Below are positions 38,408 through 50,500 of a stretch of 64,000 nt of DNA, piece after piece. The notes under the pieces were generated by a model, which was given only the letters and a program-made list of their open reading frames with translations, did no database searches and was not told the origin of the DNA. This stretch comes from Apostichopus japonicus (Eukaryota > Echinodermata > Holothuroidea > Aspidochirotida > Stichopodidae): contig NC_092562.1 of the NCBI RefSeq assembly GCF_037975245.1, positions 18,057,521 through 18,121,520 on the forward strand, given 5' to 3'. How positions within the stretch are numbered: position 1 is the first letter of the stretch; every line of letters begins with the position of its first letter. Made by a program: the position numbers and the translations under genes.

Positions 38408-40075
38408 TTAGTCATGTCCTTCCTGAATGTTCAGCCCATGAGGTTGAACGGTACGAAGGCGTTGCATCCAGAGCCTCTCTCTGCTGATACGTACTAGGTC
38501 AGGACGGCTACCTAAGGATTCAATCCCCTGTAGGGACATGTCGTTAATGGTATGGTTGGGAAGGTTAAAATGTTCTCCAACTGGGGTCTCAGTCTTCATG
38601 GTGTTGACTGTGGATCTGTGACCATAGAATCGCTTCTTGAGGGTGGTTTTGGTTTCGCCAACATACTGGATGCCGCAAACTCTACAAGAGATCAGATAGA
38701 TGACATTGGTGGTAGTGCAAGTGATGTGACCCTTAGTCTTGTGTGTGAGTTGCATGCTGTGGCTGGTGATGGAATTGGATTCAACAATGTGGTGGCTGCA
38801 GACGATGCATCTCGAAGTACGATCACATTTGAAGGTACCATGCTGAATGGGTGTGGGGTTAGAAGTTAGAGGTGGAACAGCAGCACGTACAAGAAGGTCT
38901 CGTAGGTTGCGTGGTCGTCTGTAGGCGATGATGGGTTTTTCAGGGATGGCTCGTTGGAGTCTATCTGAAGTGAGGAGAATGTTGTGGTTGTTAGAGGTGA
39001 TTTTCTGAAGGGGAGGAAGATTTGGGTGGAAAGTAACAACGAGGGGCAGCTTGTTGTCGCAATCTCGTCCCTTTTTGTCCTTCACTGCCAAAGTAGATGA
39101 TCTGGAAAGGGAGCGGACTCTCTGAATGGCTTCACGCACCCTTCTGGCACTATGGCCCCTGGCAATAAGGTGTTTTTCCAAAGCATCTGTATGGCGAATG
39201 AAAGAGGAATTGTTAGAGCAAATGCGACGAAGACGAAGTGCTTGACTGTAGGCAATTCCAGACTTGCAGTGACGGGGATGGCAGCTTGAAGAATGGAGAT
39301 ACTGGTGTGTGTCTGTGGGCTTGGTGTATAAGTCTGTAGAGAGAGAATCGTGTTCCTTGCGAACAGTCACATCGAGAAAGTTAACCTGTTGGTGAGAGTA
39401 ATCAGAGGTGAATTTGATGGTGCTGTGGAAAGAATTGATGTGATTGATGAAGGTGAGCAGGCTATCCTCATCACTGGTCCAAATGAAGAAGATGTCATCG
39501 ATGTAGCGCCACCAGATAAGGGGACGACAGGGAGCCGTACTGAGCATGCGTTCTTCAAGGCTAGACATAAACAGGCATGCATAGGAAGGAGCCATCCTGG
39601 TTCCCATGGCTGTCCCGTGTCTTTGAAGGTAATGCTTGTCCATGAACGTGAAGTTGTTTTTGGTGAGAACCTGTTGCATGAGAGCTTTGATGTCAGAGAT
39701 GGGTGGACAAGGGTGGACCTTCTTAGACAGGGCTGCACACGTGGCTGCGATACCTTCAGCATGAGGGATGTTAGTGTACAGAGAAGTGACGTCGAAAGTA
39801 CCGATGATGGCTGTACTGGGGATTTGGTTTTTGATATCTTCAAGTTTCCTGAGGAAATCTGGAGTGTCATGGATATAAGAATTAATCTGAGGAACAAGAG
39901 GTTTGATGAAGTGGTCCACAAACAAGGATATCTTCTCGGTGGGGGACCCATTGCCCGAGATGATAGGCCTACCAGGGTTACCAGGCTTGTGAATTTTGGG
40001 CAGGAGATAAAACCTGGCTGCCTTACAGTCTGTGGGAGAAAGGAAAGAAACAGCCTTCTTAGAGATCTGGTAAAT
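38408..40075 (-). CDS. Penelope-like reverse transcriptase / GIY-YIG endonuclease, N-terminally truncated
   Basis: This 555-codon open frame has no start of its own. Translation is open from 40075 to a stop at 38408-38410, with the first internal Met at 39925. The order is: RT entry motif RFYLLPKIHKPGNPGRP (before that Met); then, counted from that Met, TFDVTSLYTNIP (43-54), GTAMGTRMAPSY (104-115), the catalytic YIDD (141-144), the VNFLDV motif (181-186), a Cys cluster CX6CX2C (367-377), and a GIY-YIG domain starting VIYLISCRVCGIQYVGET (408-425) with a downstream Arg and His. The family is RT related to telomerase with a homing-type nuclease that nicks the target. Full-length relatives are usually several hundred residues longer at the N-terminus. 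No frameshift or stop interrupts the frame, so the insertion is probably young. The overlapping frames on both strands are shadows. Confidence 0.93.
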   Translation of the reverse strand: MYQISKKAVSFLSPTDCKAARFYLLPKIHKPGNPGRPIISGNGSPTEKISLFVDHFIKPLVPQINSYIHDTPDFLRKLEDIKNQIPSTAIIGTFDVTSLYTNIPHAEGIAATCAALSKKVHPCPPISDIKALMQQVLTKNNFTFMDKHYLQRHGTAMGTRMAPSYACLFMSSLEERMLSTAPCRPLIWWRYIDDIFFIWTSDEDSLLTFINHINSFHSTIKFTSDYSHQQVNFLDVTVRKEHDSLSTDLYTKPTDTHQYLHSSSCHPRHCKSGIAYSQALRLRRICSNNSSFIRHTDALEKHLIARGHSARRVREAIQRVRSLSRSSTLAVKDKKGRDCDNKLPLVVTFHPNLPPLQKITSNNHNILLTSDRLQRAIPEKPIIAYRRPRNLRDLLVRAAVPPLTSNPTPIQHGTFKCDRTSRCIVCSHHIVESNSITSHSMQLTHKTKGHITCTTTNVIYLISCRVCGIQYVGETKTTLKKRFYGHRSTVNTMKTETPVGEHFNLPNHTINDMSLQGIESLGSRPDLVRISRERLWMQRLRTVQPHGLNIQEGHD

Positions 40076-40090
40076 CTAGGTAAATAATTC

Positions 40091-41360
40091 AATGAGAGAT
40101 TGAGCACAAAGTATTTGCAGTGTTAATTACCCCCTTATGAACTGACATGACATTCACAGCAACAACCAGCCTGCAAGTCAGATCCTACGGGAGATGAAAA
40201 CGCCTTGAAATGCTACATGTTAATTTCATCTCAAACCGAAGAGCAAATTCGCAAGTTCACTGTCATAGCACATGGTAGAACAACTTTTGATTTTCTCGTT
40301 AAATGTCACTCCCTGAGCGGTGAGCAACATCATATAGCAACCTATTTGTTGCCAAGAGTTTCAATGTTTTTCTAATTTTACGATGTTTTTACCTAATACT
40401 AATTGAATAGCATATTATGATGTTAGGTAAGTGGTTGTCTGGTTGATCAACTTCAAAATATAATCATACTACATAAGCCAGCTTCCTAGGCTAAATAATG
40501 TTTATCATTAATTGTGACAAAAATGTTTTAAAAAGGAAGCACTGCTAGCTAACATGTTTGTTACTTGCATTGGTACACTGGGAATGCAATAGGGCACAAG
40601 AAACTAGGGTTGCAGAAAATTAGGCAGACATGACATGAAATGCCCCTTACAGAAATTGACACAAATTATGCAGCCTTGCATCCAATGATAATCATTTGAG
40701 TCAACAAATCCACTGTCTCTGATTTCCTGGCTATGAGTCTTATCTGTCTAAGAAGGTATAAATCTTTCTTTGGAATGACAGTAACATAATATTTAATCAC
40801 TCTGCAAAGAAGCCAACTCTGAAGTTATCCCAGCATAATTAAAAAGTGGTCTTGCCTGGCCATGCAATTTGTGTACACAAGAGTGATAAGCACCCAGCTT
40901 TACAGCTGGAAGTGTGAACTCCAATATCAACTTTCTGCTGAAAACCAGAGTTGTGGCCTATATATCAGGAATTCAAGAGTGTTCAATTCTGTAAGGGTCA
41001 CTTTCATAGCATGTGTAGTATAATTGCACTAGCCTAGTTCTCTGTGTTAGGGAAAGTTGTGCGGTATGTGGTTACTGTAAGTGAAATTCTTACAGTGTGG
41101 ACACTGGCATTTGAAGTTACTTGTGTTCACAAAATGGTTAACACTTGGGAATGATTTAAACGGCTTGAGTTTACATGGTTCTATTGCTTTTGATTTCTCT
41201 TTTGCTAACTGTTTCGGCAATTTTACAAATCTGTTCAGGTGATGCAGAATTTATTTTGCAGTTGGTTCAATTCCACCAACAGAAATGACTCAGCCATACA
41301 GTTTCAAGAAGGAATACAAAGACATAAACATGTATATACCGATAACCGACAGTGAAACAG
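40091..41360. other. Intergenic, nothing recognised
   Basis: No frame with coding character, no tandem repeat and no RNA gene could be supported in this AT-rich stretch. Confidence 0.4.
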
Positions 41361-41364
41361 TTAG

Positions 41365-41990
41365 TTTCGCACATGGGCGGCAATCATGAGGGAGGGGGGG
41401 GAGGGACGGGGACAAGTCTCCCCCAATATTTTAGGTAGGGGATATAGTATATAATATCCCACCAATATTTGGTGGCATAGTTTATTTTGTGTGGCTATGA
41501 ATAGAAAATAATGCGTGACATTATTTATCCAAATCATATTTGGCGGTGGCGAAACCTTCATCCAACACATGCTGCATGAGGTAAGTGACACTTTGAGGTC
41601 GTTTCTTTGATCTGTGACCGTATAGTTGCCACTCATCATTATTATCATGTCTGTACATCTATTGTGTATGAGTGTACAGTAAGTATCTGTTCGTACACTC
41701 ATATATATGATCCACATCGATATGGGTTCCCTATTTAATTTCTTTTTTATGTTTTTACGATATTGTTAGTAATTTCAAAAGAGAAAATGCTGAAGATGCA
41801 ATTTACAAGGCCTGGGAAGTGCCATTTACAGCGATCTGGGAGGCATTTTCAGCCAAAATTTTCTTGGACGCTTCGCTCCAAAAATGGTGGCGCTAAGCTT
41901 AGATAGTTTTCAATGCCGTATCTACGGCTGTGATAGTTTGCCTACAGTTTCGCCCCTCCCTTGGCAAATTCCTGGCTACGCGCCTGAAAC
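41365..41990. repeat. Probable dispersed repeat (unclassified)
   Basis: The segment starts with a G-rich tract at 41389-41412 and CCCCCAATATTTTAGGTAGG and ends with CCCTCCCTTGGCAAATTCCTGGCTACGCGCCTG-type sequence. Such modules look like remnants of a dispersed invertebrate repeat, but I see no target duplication or terminal repeat, so this is an impression only. The minus-strand frame at 41361-41717 has no recognisable domain. Confidence 0.3.
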
Positions 41991-42065
41991 CGAAACAAAG
42001 CGAAATTTTGTTCCCCGCTTAAATTGGGCTTAGTGATGAAATTTGATAACCAAAAAAAAAAAAAT

Positions 42066-42122
<57 letters not shown>
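42066..42122. repeat. (TA)n microsatellite
   Basis: About 27 uninterrupted TA dinucleotides follow a poly(A) tract. Confidence 0.95.
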
Positions 42123-42126
<4 letters not shown>

Positions 42127-42199
42127 AAAGAGAAAATGAATCTCTAAATTTATTGGTGTTTAGTGTACATGCTGTACACTCGTCTTTCTTCTGACGCAG

Positions 42200-42365
42200 T
42201 AGTTTGATTTGATTTATTTATTTGTTTTTCACGTGTAAATTTACAGTGTGAAGGAAGTCTTCCAAAAAGCGTACAACAGCTTAACAAACAGTTTGGTTGG
42301 TTTGGTTGTTTAGTTTCCGTGCACAGGTGCTATGTAGTCACCGCTTTTCTTAGCAAGTTTTTTCT
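42200..42365 (+). mobile_element. SINE- or LINE-tail-like fragment
   Basis: The end of this segment (about 42312-42352: GTTTAGTTTCCGTGCACAGG, then GCTTTTCTTAGCAAGT) aligns with the 3' end of the U2-headed retroposon (about 9128-9176: GTTTGGTTTTCGTGCCCAGG, then CTTTTTCTTAAAAAGT). A shared 3' end is how SINEs and their partner LINE look. The head of this copy is not U2, and its 5' boundary is uncertain. Confidence 0.35.
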
Positions 42366-42679
42366 TTTTTTTGTATATCATAATGTCACGTGACAATACA
42401 GGCTGCTATGCTGTTCTCCAGCTCCTTGGGCGTGACGAAAGCAGCATGTTTGTTTCATGACGTAAAATCCAAACGAATAAGCCATGGCACAATAATCATT
42501 TAAAACGTGCTAAACTTATATAATGTCGAAAAAGTAGGCCTATATAGAGCAAATTTGATTTCCAATCCGATGTCTATAGTTACAGATTTTGTCAATTATC
42601 TAAATGACTGAATCAAGGATGTAATGTATATATTTAAATTTAACAGGAAACCCGATTGCGATGCTCCCTAATGCTAAAA

Positions 42680-42787
42680 ATTTGGACGGGTCGGAGATTG
42701 ATAGGACGGGAAGCGATAGGACGGGGAGCGATAGGACGGGGATCGATTGAACAAAGAGCGATTGGACGTTGAGCGAGTGGACGGGAG
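42680..42787. repeat. ~17-bp minisatellite (GATAGGACGGGGAGC-type)
   Basis: Five to six imperfect units such as GCGATAGGACGGG(G/A)A run head to tail, degrading to the right into GCGATTGGACGTTGA. It directly precedes the 33-bp palindrome. Confidence 0.75.
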
Positions 42788-42816
42788 AAGCTCTGTGCTC
42801 CCTCTGTATACTATGC

Positions 42817-42849
42817 TCAACGAGGTAAATGAATCATTTACCTCGTTGA
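42817..42849. repeat. 33-bp perfect palindrome
   Basis: The arms 42817-42832 and 42834-42849 are exact 16-bp reverse complements around a single A, reading TCAACGAGGTAAATGA on the left. The palindrome is bracketed by direct CTATGC repeats (42811-42816 and 42850-42857 region). It could be the ends of a tiny foldback element or a dyad-symmetric binding site. Confidence 0.85.
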
Positions 42850-43108
42850 CTATGCTTTACGTAACATCGTTCAGGCTTAATTGTATAACGTTATTTTCAA
42901 TTTACTGCGTAGTAGTGTCATTCTTTTTATTTTCTTGACACCAGTTTGTTTTGATACTCCTAACTATAATAAAAGTTAAATACGGGGTACCGTTTCGAGA
43001 CAAATGTTGGTTATTTCCTTTCTACGTTGTTATTAAAGTTTAACAACTAACATGAACATTGATAGTGATTTTGTTTTTTGTAGGAATGAACATGATCAAC
43101 CAACACTC

Positions 43109-43258
43109 TACCGTGCGTTTATCACACGGATAATGCAGGAACGGGAGCTCAACGCTATTGTTGGATGAACTACATACAGTACAGTAACTCTATACGGCTT
43201 CGTGCATTACTTGCGCCATACACCCGTTCGTGCATTATCCTGCGATGAAAACACGGTA
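43109..43258. mobile_element. Short foldback/MITE-like element (~150 bp)
   Basis: The left ~36 nt (TACCGTGCGTTTATCACACG, then GATAATGCAGGAACGGG) are about 80% identical to the reverse complement of the right ~36 nt (ending GTGCATTATCC...CACGGTA). The ends coincide with TA dinucleotides, consistent with a TA target as used by Tc1/mariner-type MITEs. No coding sequence is present. Confidence 0.6.
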
Positions 43259-44396
43259 CTGAGACTGTTTTGGCTAACATCTAGTTATTTTAAAATGGTA
43301 ACATTTGCCCAAACTGTGTTACGTTAACCCGCGGATAGTTGAAATGAGCATGTTTCTCCTGCTTTAAATGAGTTATTTAGTCATGCTCATAATACCTGAG
43401 AGGTTTCACGTGACCGTGCATGCTGGTTTATACTCCATACTTGGGTAGTATGCTATAAACATTATGCGAGGGACAGGAGGACCGAGGTGTTTTGGGCCTT
43501 CACAAGCATTATTTAATTATTGTAGAAATTACGGTGGCCCAGATGAGACATGGAATTTTCGAACGTTTCATGTCATATGTATTACCTTCTTTAAACTGTC
43601 AAAGTTTTGAGTGTGTGACTTTCTATAGAAGAAAAGAAATAAGATCGGAAATTAGATGTATTGTGTGGTGAATGAAACGAACATTGATCATTTGTTTGCC
43701 AAACACTCTTCTGCTAATACAATGGATCCAGTTGAATGATTTAGTACTGCCGTGTAGTAAATCCCTCGTTGACGAGTAACAAATAGAAACGTAGGCTTTG
43801 TACTCATTTCCCCCATTTTTCTAAGTGAGCGGAGGTATGTCGGTGCATGTGGTGGGGCAGCAGCCCTCTCTGCCCTCCTGTGTACGTAAGTATATATGTG
43901 GTTGTAACGGCACCCCACATTTGGGGTATCAGAAATGTCGATGTTCAAAAGCTGCGAATATTTACCGGACATTCGCTGAAATATTAACCATAATCAAGTT
44001 TTTTTTTTTTTTTCTACCACTCATCCATTTCCTTCCCGTGAAAATTCACCCTGATAGAAAATTAATATGTTGTTGTAAAGTTAGTGGCGCTATTTGTATT
44101 TGCCTAAATAATAATTGCCAAGGACATCTCTTTCTCTTTTCAATCAAGTTGGTTTGAAAAACTCACTGTGAAAACAAACTCTCCTATTTGTTTATTTGAA
44201 ATCTCGCTATGAATATCAGTCATTTAGACGGTTGTAGAAGCGAGATGTGTGAAGTAACTTTAACTCCATCCAAAAAAATTAAACAAATACCGCCATAGCA
44301 CCCAATGATCGATTACCATTTCTCTGTGACGAAAACTGGACCGAATTTGCTTTATGTGGGGTTTTCGAACTTCAACTCGATCTCGAAGAGAAGAAA
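43259..44396. other. Upstream region of OXSM
   Basis: This non-coding stretch precedes the first coding exon and must contain the promoter and 5' UTR, but no TATA box or other core element can be assigned by eye. A poly(T) run lies at 43999-44013. Frames at 43688-43972 and 43825-44157 overlap on opposite strands and have no family resemblance. Confidence 0.35.
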
Positions 44397-44541
44397 ATGA
44401 AGAAGACCGTAGTCGGGCCTGCATCTATATTTCTCTTCTGTAGCGCGAAAAGAACTTTAAATATTCCATTTAGAAGCCAAGGTAGCTCGAGTGGTATAGT
44501 GAGTGAAAGTGGTAGAGTGAGGGTTGGAGTAACAGGAATAG
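44397..44541 (+). CDS. OXSM: OXSM exon 1 (start, targeting peptide)
   Basis: ATG 44397 opens [19 protein letters not shown], a basic and hydrophobic presequence, and the frame reaches [10 protein letters not shown], the first strand of the KAS fold. The donor is GTAAGT after the first base of the Gly49 codon. No in-frame upstream ATG was noticed close by, which favours this start. Confidence 0.8.
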
Positions 44542-47500
44542 GTAAGTGGATTGTCATATTATCTCAATTATGAAGGTTACAGAGTTGTGCATGTACTAGA
44601 TTCGCGACTAGGCCTAGCCTACTTAGATTGCTGTGTAGTAATAGCATGGTGTACGGTACTGTAACTTCGCGTGTTCCCTAAATTCGCGTTACTGTGTTAT
44701 ACATATGTAGTTGCACAAATAGTCAAATTGTAACCACTTTCATTCATAATTTCAATATACAAAGCATGAACAAATGCAGCCAAAACAAGGCATCATCAAT
44801 TTTGTGATCTGAGACACTTTCATGGATTATTCCACAGAGTCAGGGAAATTTTTCCTTGCTTTGAGCAGTTTGACTCCCAACCTTTACAAGTATAAATTTT
44901 CTATTTCCCGCGGAATCTGATCAACTAATTGATGAAATCACATAGCTGAATTGAAAGCACTAAGCCACCGAGCAAAGTAAGCTAGATGATAGATCGTGAT
45001 CGCAGTTATCATTTAAAATAACTTTAATGCTATTACTAAAGCGAATTTACAGTATAGGCCTACCTAGGCTTGCACGGTAAACCGGTTTTAGTACCGAAAC
45101 CGGTTTTTTCCGACCGAATTTCGGTACTATTTTTTATTTTAAGAAAACTGAAAAACCGAAAAAACCGGTAAAAACCGAAATGTGAATTGCAAAAACTGGA
45201 AAAAACAGAGTTTGTTGACTTTGGTTTCTCTTATTTACCGTTTTTTTTTGCAATATGCAAGTAAAGTGCAACAAGAGAAAGCTTTTCTGATAGACGACAT
45301 TGTCAGCTACGATCGGCACATGCCATAACCAGTGCTTGAGGGTGGATAGCTAGGCATAACATTAGGCTATGCAGCCCTTATATGCGTGCATCAGTTAGGT
45401 GACCTTGTAGTATTGAACTGACCTTGGTGGCCAACGTTAGTAGTTGCATGGAGCTCTGTTTGTAGCTCCATGGTAGTTGTGAGAAGTACACACTCAAATG
45501 ACGAGATGCAGTTCAAAGTAAATTGTTATATCCAAGTGTTTGTCCTCCTTGTGTTGTTCTTATTATTTAACTTCAATTTATTGGTAGAGGATATGGAGAA
45601 AATCTTTTCAAACACATTGATCACAGCTCGTGTTCAAAAAATAAACGTTAAAACTTCAAAGGTACATTGCGCAATCCACAATACCATACGACATGTACAG
45701 TCGCGGGGGGGGGGGGGCTCTGTGAGTTTAACAACTAAGATGCAACAAGTAACATTACTAATCACGGGGGGCTCTGTGTTTAACAACTAAGAAGCAACAA
45801 GTAACAATCACGGGGGGGGGCTCTGAGTTTAACAACTAAGATGCAACAAGTAACATGAGAACAATCATAGTCCATTATTCACAAGAGACACCTGGCATCA
45901 GGCTTGAGCCAAGGAATATTAAAGGAGTAAAAATGTTGCATACATGGCTGGAAATTACAGATGTTGCTGTTGGGACAATTCTCCTTTGTACGCTAATAGA
46001 TTGTATTTTCTTTGTGAGTTTCCTTTCAACATTTCTTCTTATCAGTTATCAGACAAGGCGTCTCTCAGTTTGTTTTTCGTTTACGTTGATGAACACATGT
46101 TTTCAACTTAAACGTTAACAATTTATATTCTTCGCCAACCTAATCCCCGCTTTTGCCAGCGATATTTTTCATCTTGTACTTGAAAGTGTAGACTGTAAAT
46201 TCTCTTCACTCCTTGAAGAGAATTTTTTTTACCGCCAAGATACCACCCGCGAACATGGCTAGAGCCTCGTGCAATTTGGTACATTCGACCACTTTTTCAG
46301 CCACTACTGAATATATTGGACCAATCATATTGTAAAGCATTTTTTTTACAATCTCCAATTGGTCATAATGGGGTTTACGCTCGGCCCTCATCTCCGAAAA
46401 TATAACATATAATATAATATAACATGACCGTGATATTTTTTCTGTACACGAATTTGAACTTCGTGAAGTACAGTTAACACAAGACAAACGATAGGTGTAC
46501 GTGATGTTAAAACTTTAAGAAAAATTTCACTAACACATTTCTTTTCGACATATTTACTTCAGTTTAGTAAACGTGGGTTTTAAAATGAGAGTCATGAAGG
46601 CAGTAACATTTCTTGAATTTATTCTCCTTGTTTTTAACCCTTTACTGCGAACAAACAGAGTTGAAACCGCTGTTGGTAAAGCTTCAAAAATATGCATCTT
46701 AGCGATGAGATTTGGATGTTTTCAATGCAATTCGGGAGGTGGAAAAAAACCGGTTTTTGAGCCAGATTCGGTTTTTTGCTAGAGAAAAACCGGTTGTAAG
46801 TTTTCACGAAACCGTGCAAGCTTAGGCCTACCATCATCTAGTATTTCTACCGGGAATTTACTGTCTTGGATCGAGAATTGGCTTGGTAATAGGAAACAGA
46901 GGGTGGTAATTAAAGGCTGTGCTTCTTCTTGGCAGGACGTTACTAGTGGGGTTCCACAATGGTCTGTAGTGGGTCCCTTGTTGTTTGTTGCTATATAAAT
47001 GACATCGACGGAGATATTTTGTGTATGTACAGCTAAAAAGTTTGCTGATGACACCAAATTGTATTCTGAGGTCTCTTCCAAAAACTATTATAAGAAGTTT
47101 CAAATGGATTTGTATCAGGTTTTTTCCCGGTCTCAGGGGTGGCAAATGCTTTTTAATATTGATAAATGCAATGTAATGCACATTGGTAGTACAGTAACCA
47201 AAAGTTTATATACAATCTTAACGGTGTGGAGTTACAGTAGGTCTCTGTTGAAAGAGACCTAGGTATCTACATTGACTCATCTCTACAACCTTCTAAACAT
47301 TGTCTTGAAGCTGCTAAAAGAGGTATATAATAGGGTTTTAGGTATGATCAAGAGGAACTTCAGTTTTCTGAAAGAGGACATCGTAGTTAGGCTTTATAAG
47401 CAGTTGATTAGGCCTCATCTGGAGAATGCTGTGCAGGCTTGGAACCCATATTTTGCTAAGGATAAGGAAATACTTGAAAAGGTCCAGGGGAGGGCTACTA

Positions 47501-50500
47501 GGATGATTAGTTCCTTAAAGAGTGTTCCTTAGTATAGGCGGTGTTCTGTTGAATCTCACCACACTAGAGCTTAGGAGGTTACGTGGGGACTTGATCCAGG
47601 TTTTCAAGATTGTGTATGGTTTCGACAATTTATCCTTTACAGACTTTTTCATGTTTGCTAACAGTAGTTGTACCAGAGGTTATTGTCTTAAACTCCATAA
47701 GTCACATAGTAGGATTAATATTCAGCATAACTTTTTTTCTAATAGGGTTGTGAATGAGTGGAATGGTTTGCCTGAGAAAGTTTTACTTGCAAGTAGTGTC
47801 AATGGGTTTAAGAATGCTTTGGACAAGCACTTTAAGCATTGTAATCGGGTCTGAGTGTTTGTGTCTTCAGTTTTTCTTTTCTCTCTCTATAGGGTCCTTG
47901 ATGGGGACTTGAGTGTCCCTCCTGATCCTTTTTTTCTACTAAACTAAACTAAACTAGTATTAGTAACCAGACCCTGGAAGTGGAAATCATCACAAAGGAT
48001 CACAAGGACTTAAATCAAAGCCCCCCTCCAACACCCCCCCCCCTTTCAGCACAAGTTTTTATCTGGTATAAGAAGCTTTATGATCTTGGTGGAACTTCGG
48101 GGAGAATGTCAGACATCTCTTACCAAACCATGATCAGATGGTCACAGCTAAAAAGATAAAAATGCAGGGTAGTCTGCAATTTACAGTAGGTTAACACTGA
48201 TAACTTACAGTGTCCAATTACAGTACAAAGTAATCACTTACCTGTACCTGAATGTTATGATGACCAAACTTGTCAGAACTTGTTCATTTTTTGTTGTTGT
48301 CTGAAATCATTATTTTCATACCATCACAGTCTCTTGTGAATAATTTATATCTTCCAGGAGTTGTAACACCATTGGGGATTGGTGTCAGCAATGTATGGTC
48401 AAAATTACTTCAAGGCAAGAGTGGCATTGGATTGCTGAGTGGAGAAAAATATGAAGGAATACCAAGTAAAGTAGGTAAGATGTTTGAGGATGAAAGAACT
48501 GAACCATTTATTTCGTTTTCATGTCTTTTGTAGGTAGCCAAAACAACTTTGGCAAATCTTTTCACTGGTCACTGAGTTATTAGTATCCTCGATAGTTTGC
48601 AAATCGTGTTTAATCAGAATTCATGTCTATAATCAGTATGAAATCATGTTTGTCAATATTTACATTTCTACTCAATGTAAATTTTTCGACAAAAAACGTT
48701 TTGTTATCAGTGATGATAATACCGGAGAGAATACCGTAGAGAATACAATGTGGTGTGCCACAAGGCTCTATTCTTGGTCCATTGTTTTTCATCCTTTATG
48801 TCAATGACATTACCAAAGTTTTTGGTAAAGTTAAAGTTGTTTTGTTTGCTGACGACACAAATATCTTCTTCGTACCACAATCGAGTACTTTATTTCATAC
48901 TGAAGTATCAACTGAATAAAGACAAGTTCAGGGACTGGTTTGCTGGCAACAAATTATCATTGAATATTGATAAAACAAACTATATAGTTTTTAATACTTC
49001 TTACAATTTTACATGGAATGCTGATATAACTATGGGCGGTCAACGACTACAACAAGTCAAAAGCACTAGATTTTTAGGCGTTTATATAGATCATAAACTT
49101 AAATGGTGTGAAGACATTACAACTGTCTGTAAAAAAGTTGCAAAAAACACTGGTGTTTTAGCTAAGCTTAAGCATTATCTGCCACAACACATATTAAAGA
49201 TTCTCTACCAGACATTAGTCCTGCCACATATTACGTATTGTTGTAACATATGGTCTGGTACTAGATATACCAATCTGAATCCCATTTATATTACGCAGAA
49301 GAGAGCAGTCCGCCATATAACACATGCCAAACCACGCGACCACACTAATCATTCAAGGTTGTTAAAAACTGATGACATTATTCGGGTTAATCTTGCTACA
49401 TTTGCTTATAAGGCATGGAATGGACTGTTACCAAATGCTTTTAATGACTACTTAATAAGTAACAGTGATGTTCATCATTACAATACCAGATTTTCAGGCA
49501 ATGCACATTATAACAGATATAATTCTACAATGGGGATGTTATCACTAAGGGCACGTACAATCAAAACATGGAATTCTCTATCAGACAATATTACAAATAA
49601 ACCTTCTGCAAAATCATTCAGAAGAAACTTTATTCAAAAAATTATTGCATCTTATTAATTGAACATGTTCATTTTTTCTTATATATATATTTTGTTTTCT
49701 TTTTCCTTTTCTTTACAGGTAGTCCTCTACTTTGTTAAGCCATCTGAAGGTTTTTTAGAGGACTTCCTATCACATTATATATATTCACGTGATGAAATAA
49801 AATAAATCAATCAATCAATTAATCAATAATTGTTTTATCAGTATTACCTTAGATCTACATATATGCTCTCAGCAAAATGAGCATGACTAATCCGTTCGAT
49901 ATCATTCATCTGGACAGTAAAATATTTCTGTTCCCAATATTGCTTGGTGTGGTTTATATACGTAATTATTATATTTACATTTTTAATCTGCATTTGTTAT
50001 TCGATTATATTTAATGTGCTTTTATCAATATTATTTGATGCTTACCAACAGCTGGATTGGTTCCAAGGGGCGAGGGCGACGGCCAGTTTCATGCTCCGAG
50101 TCACCTTACGAAAGCTGTGAGTACAGTATGAGTGAAATTGTGTAAAATTTATCCCAATTTAGCCTTTTGTTGAACTGAGATAGTACAATCTTAAGTCACA
50201 TTTTTTTTTTGGGGGGGGGGTTACTAGTAGGTGCCCCCAGTTTAGCTCCTGATATCACCATTTACAATATCAAAACCATCAAATTATCTACTTTTTAAAA
50301 TATTTATATTCAACCTATACATGTACAGGCATATTTTTTTGGTAGGCAACAACGAAACAAATGTCATTGCAAATAAACTTAGCTATCCAAAAATGTGGCT
50401 TTAAATGATAAAGTAACAATGATTGATTGTATCTACAACATATTTATTTACAAACCAGTTTTCTTGAACTTTGGAAAGAGTCTTTCTTACTAAATTTATG

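Larger units (their letters stand above)
38040..40076 (-). mobile_element. Penelope-like retroelement, 5'-truncated
   Basis: The minus strand encodes an RT plus GIY-YIG protein typical of EN(+) Penelope-like elements. A perfect 14-bp target duplication TAGGTAAATAATTC flanks the copy (38026-38039 and 40077-40090), fixing the insertion at about 2.04 kb. The 5' end (high coordinate) falls inside the RT domain: the coding frame is open from the first base of the insertion. Truncation on insertion is common in this class. The 3' side (38040-38407) is untranslated, purine-rich on the + strand, and includes a hammerhead-like motif. Confidence 0.93.

Noticed and set aside
38312-38415. Short frames in the purine-rich 3' region of the Penelope element
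   Set aside because: Low-complexity GGA/GAA composition on both strands without family similarity.
39350-40107. Two ~245-codon frames overlapping the Penelope RT
   Set aside because: Both are shadows. The real RT motifs are read in one minus-strand frame, 38408-40075; the alternative frames contain none.
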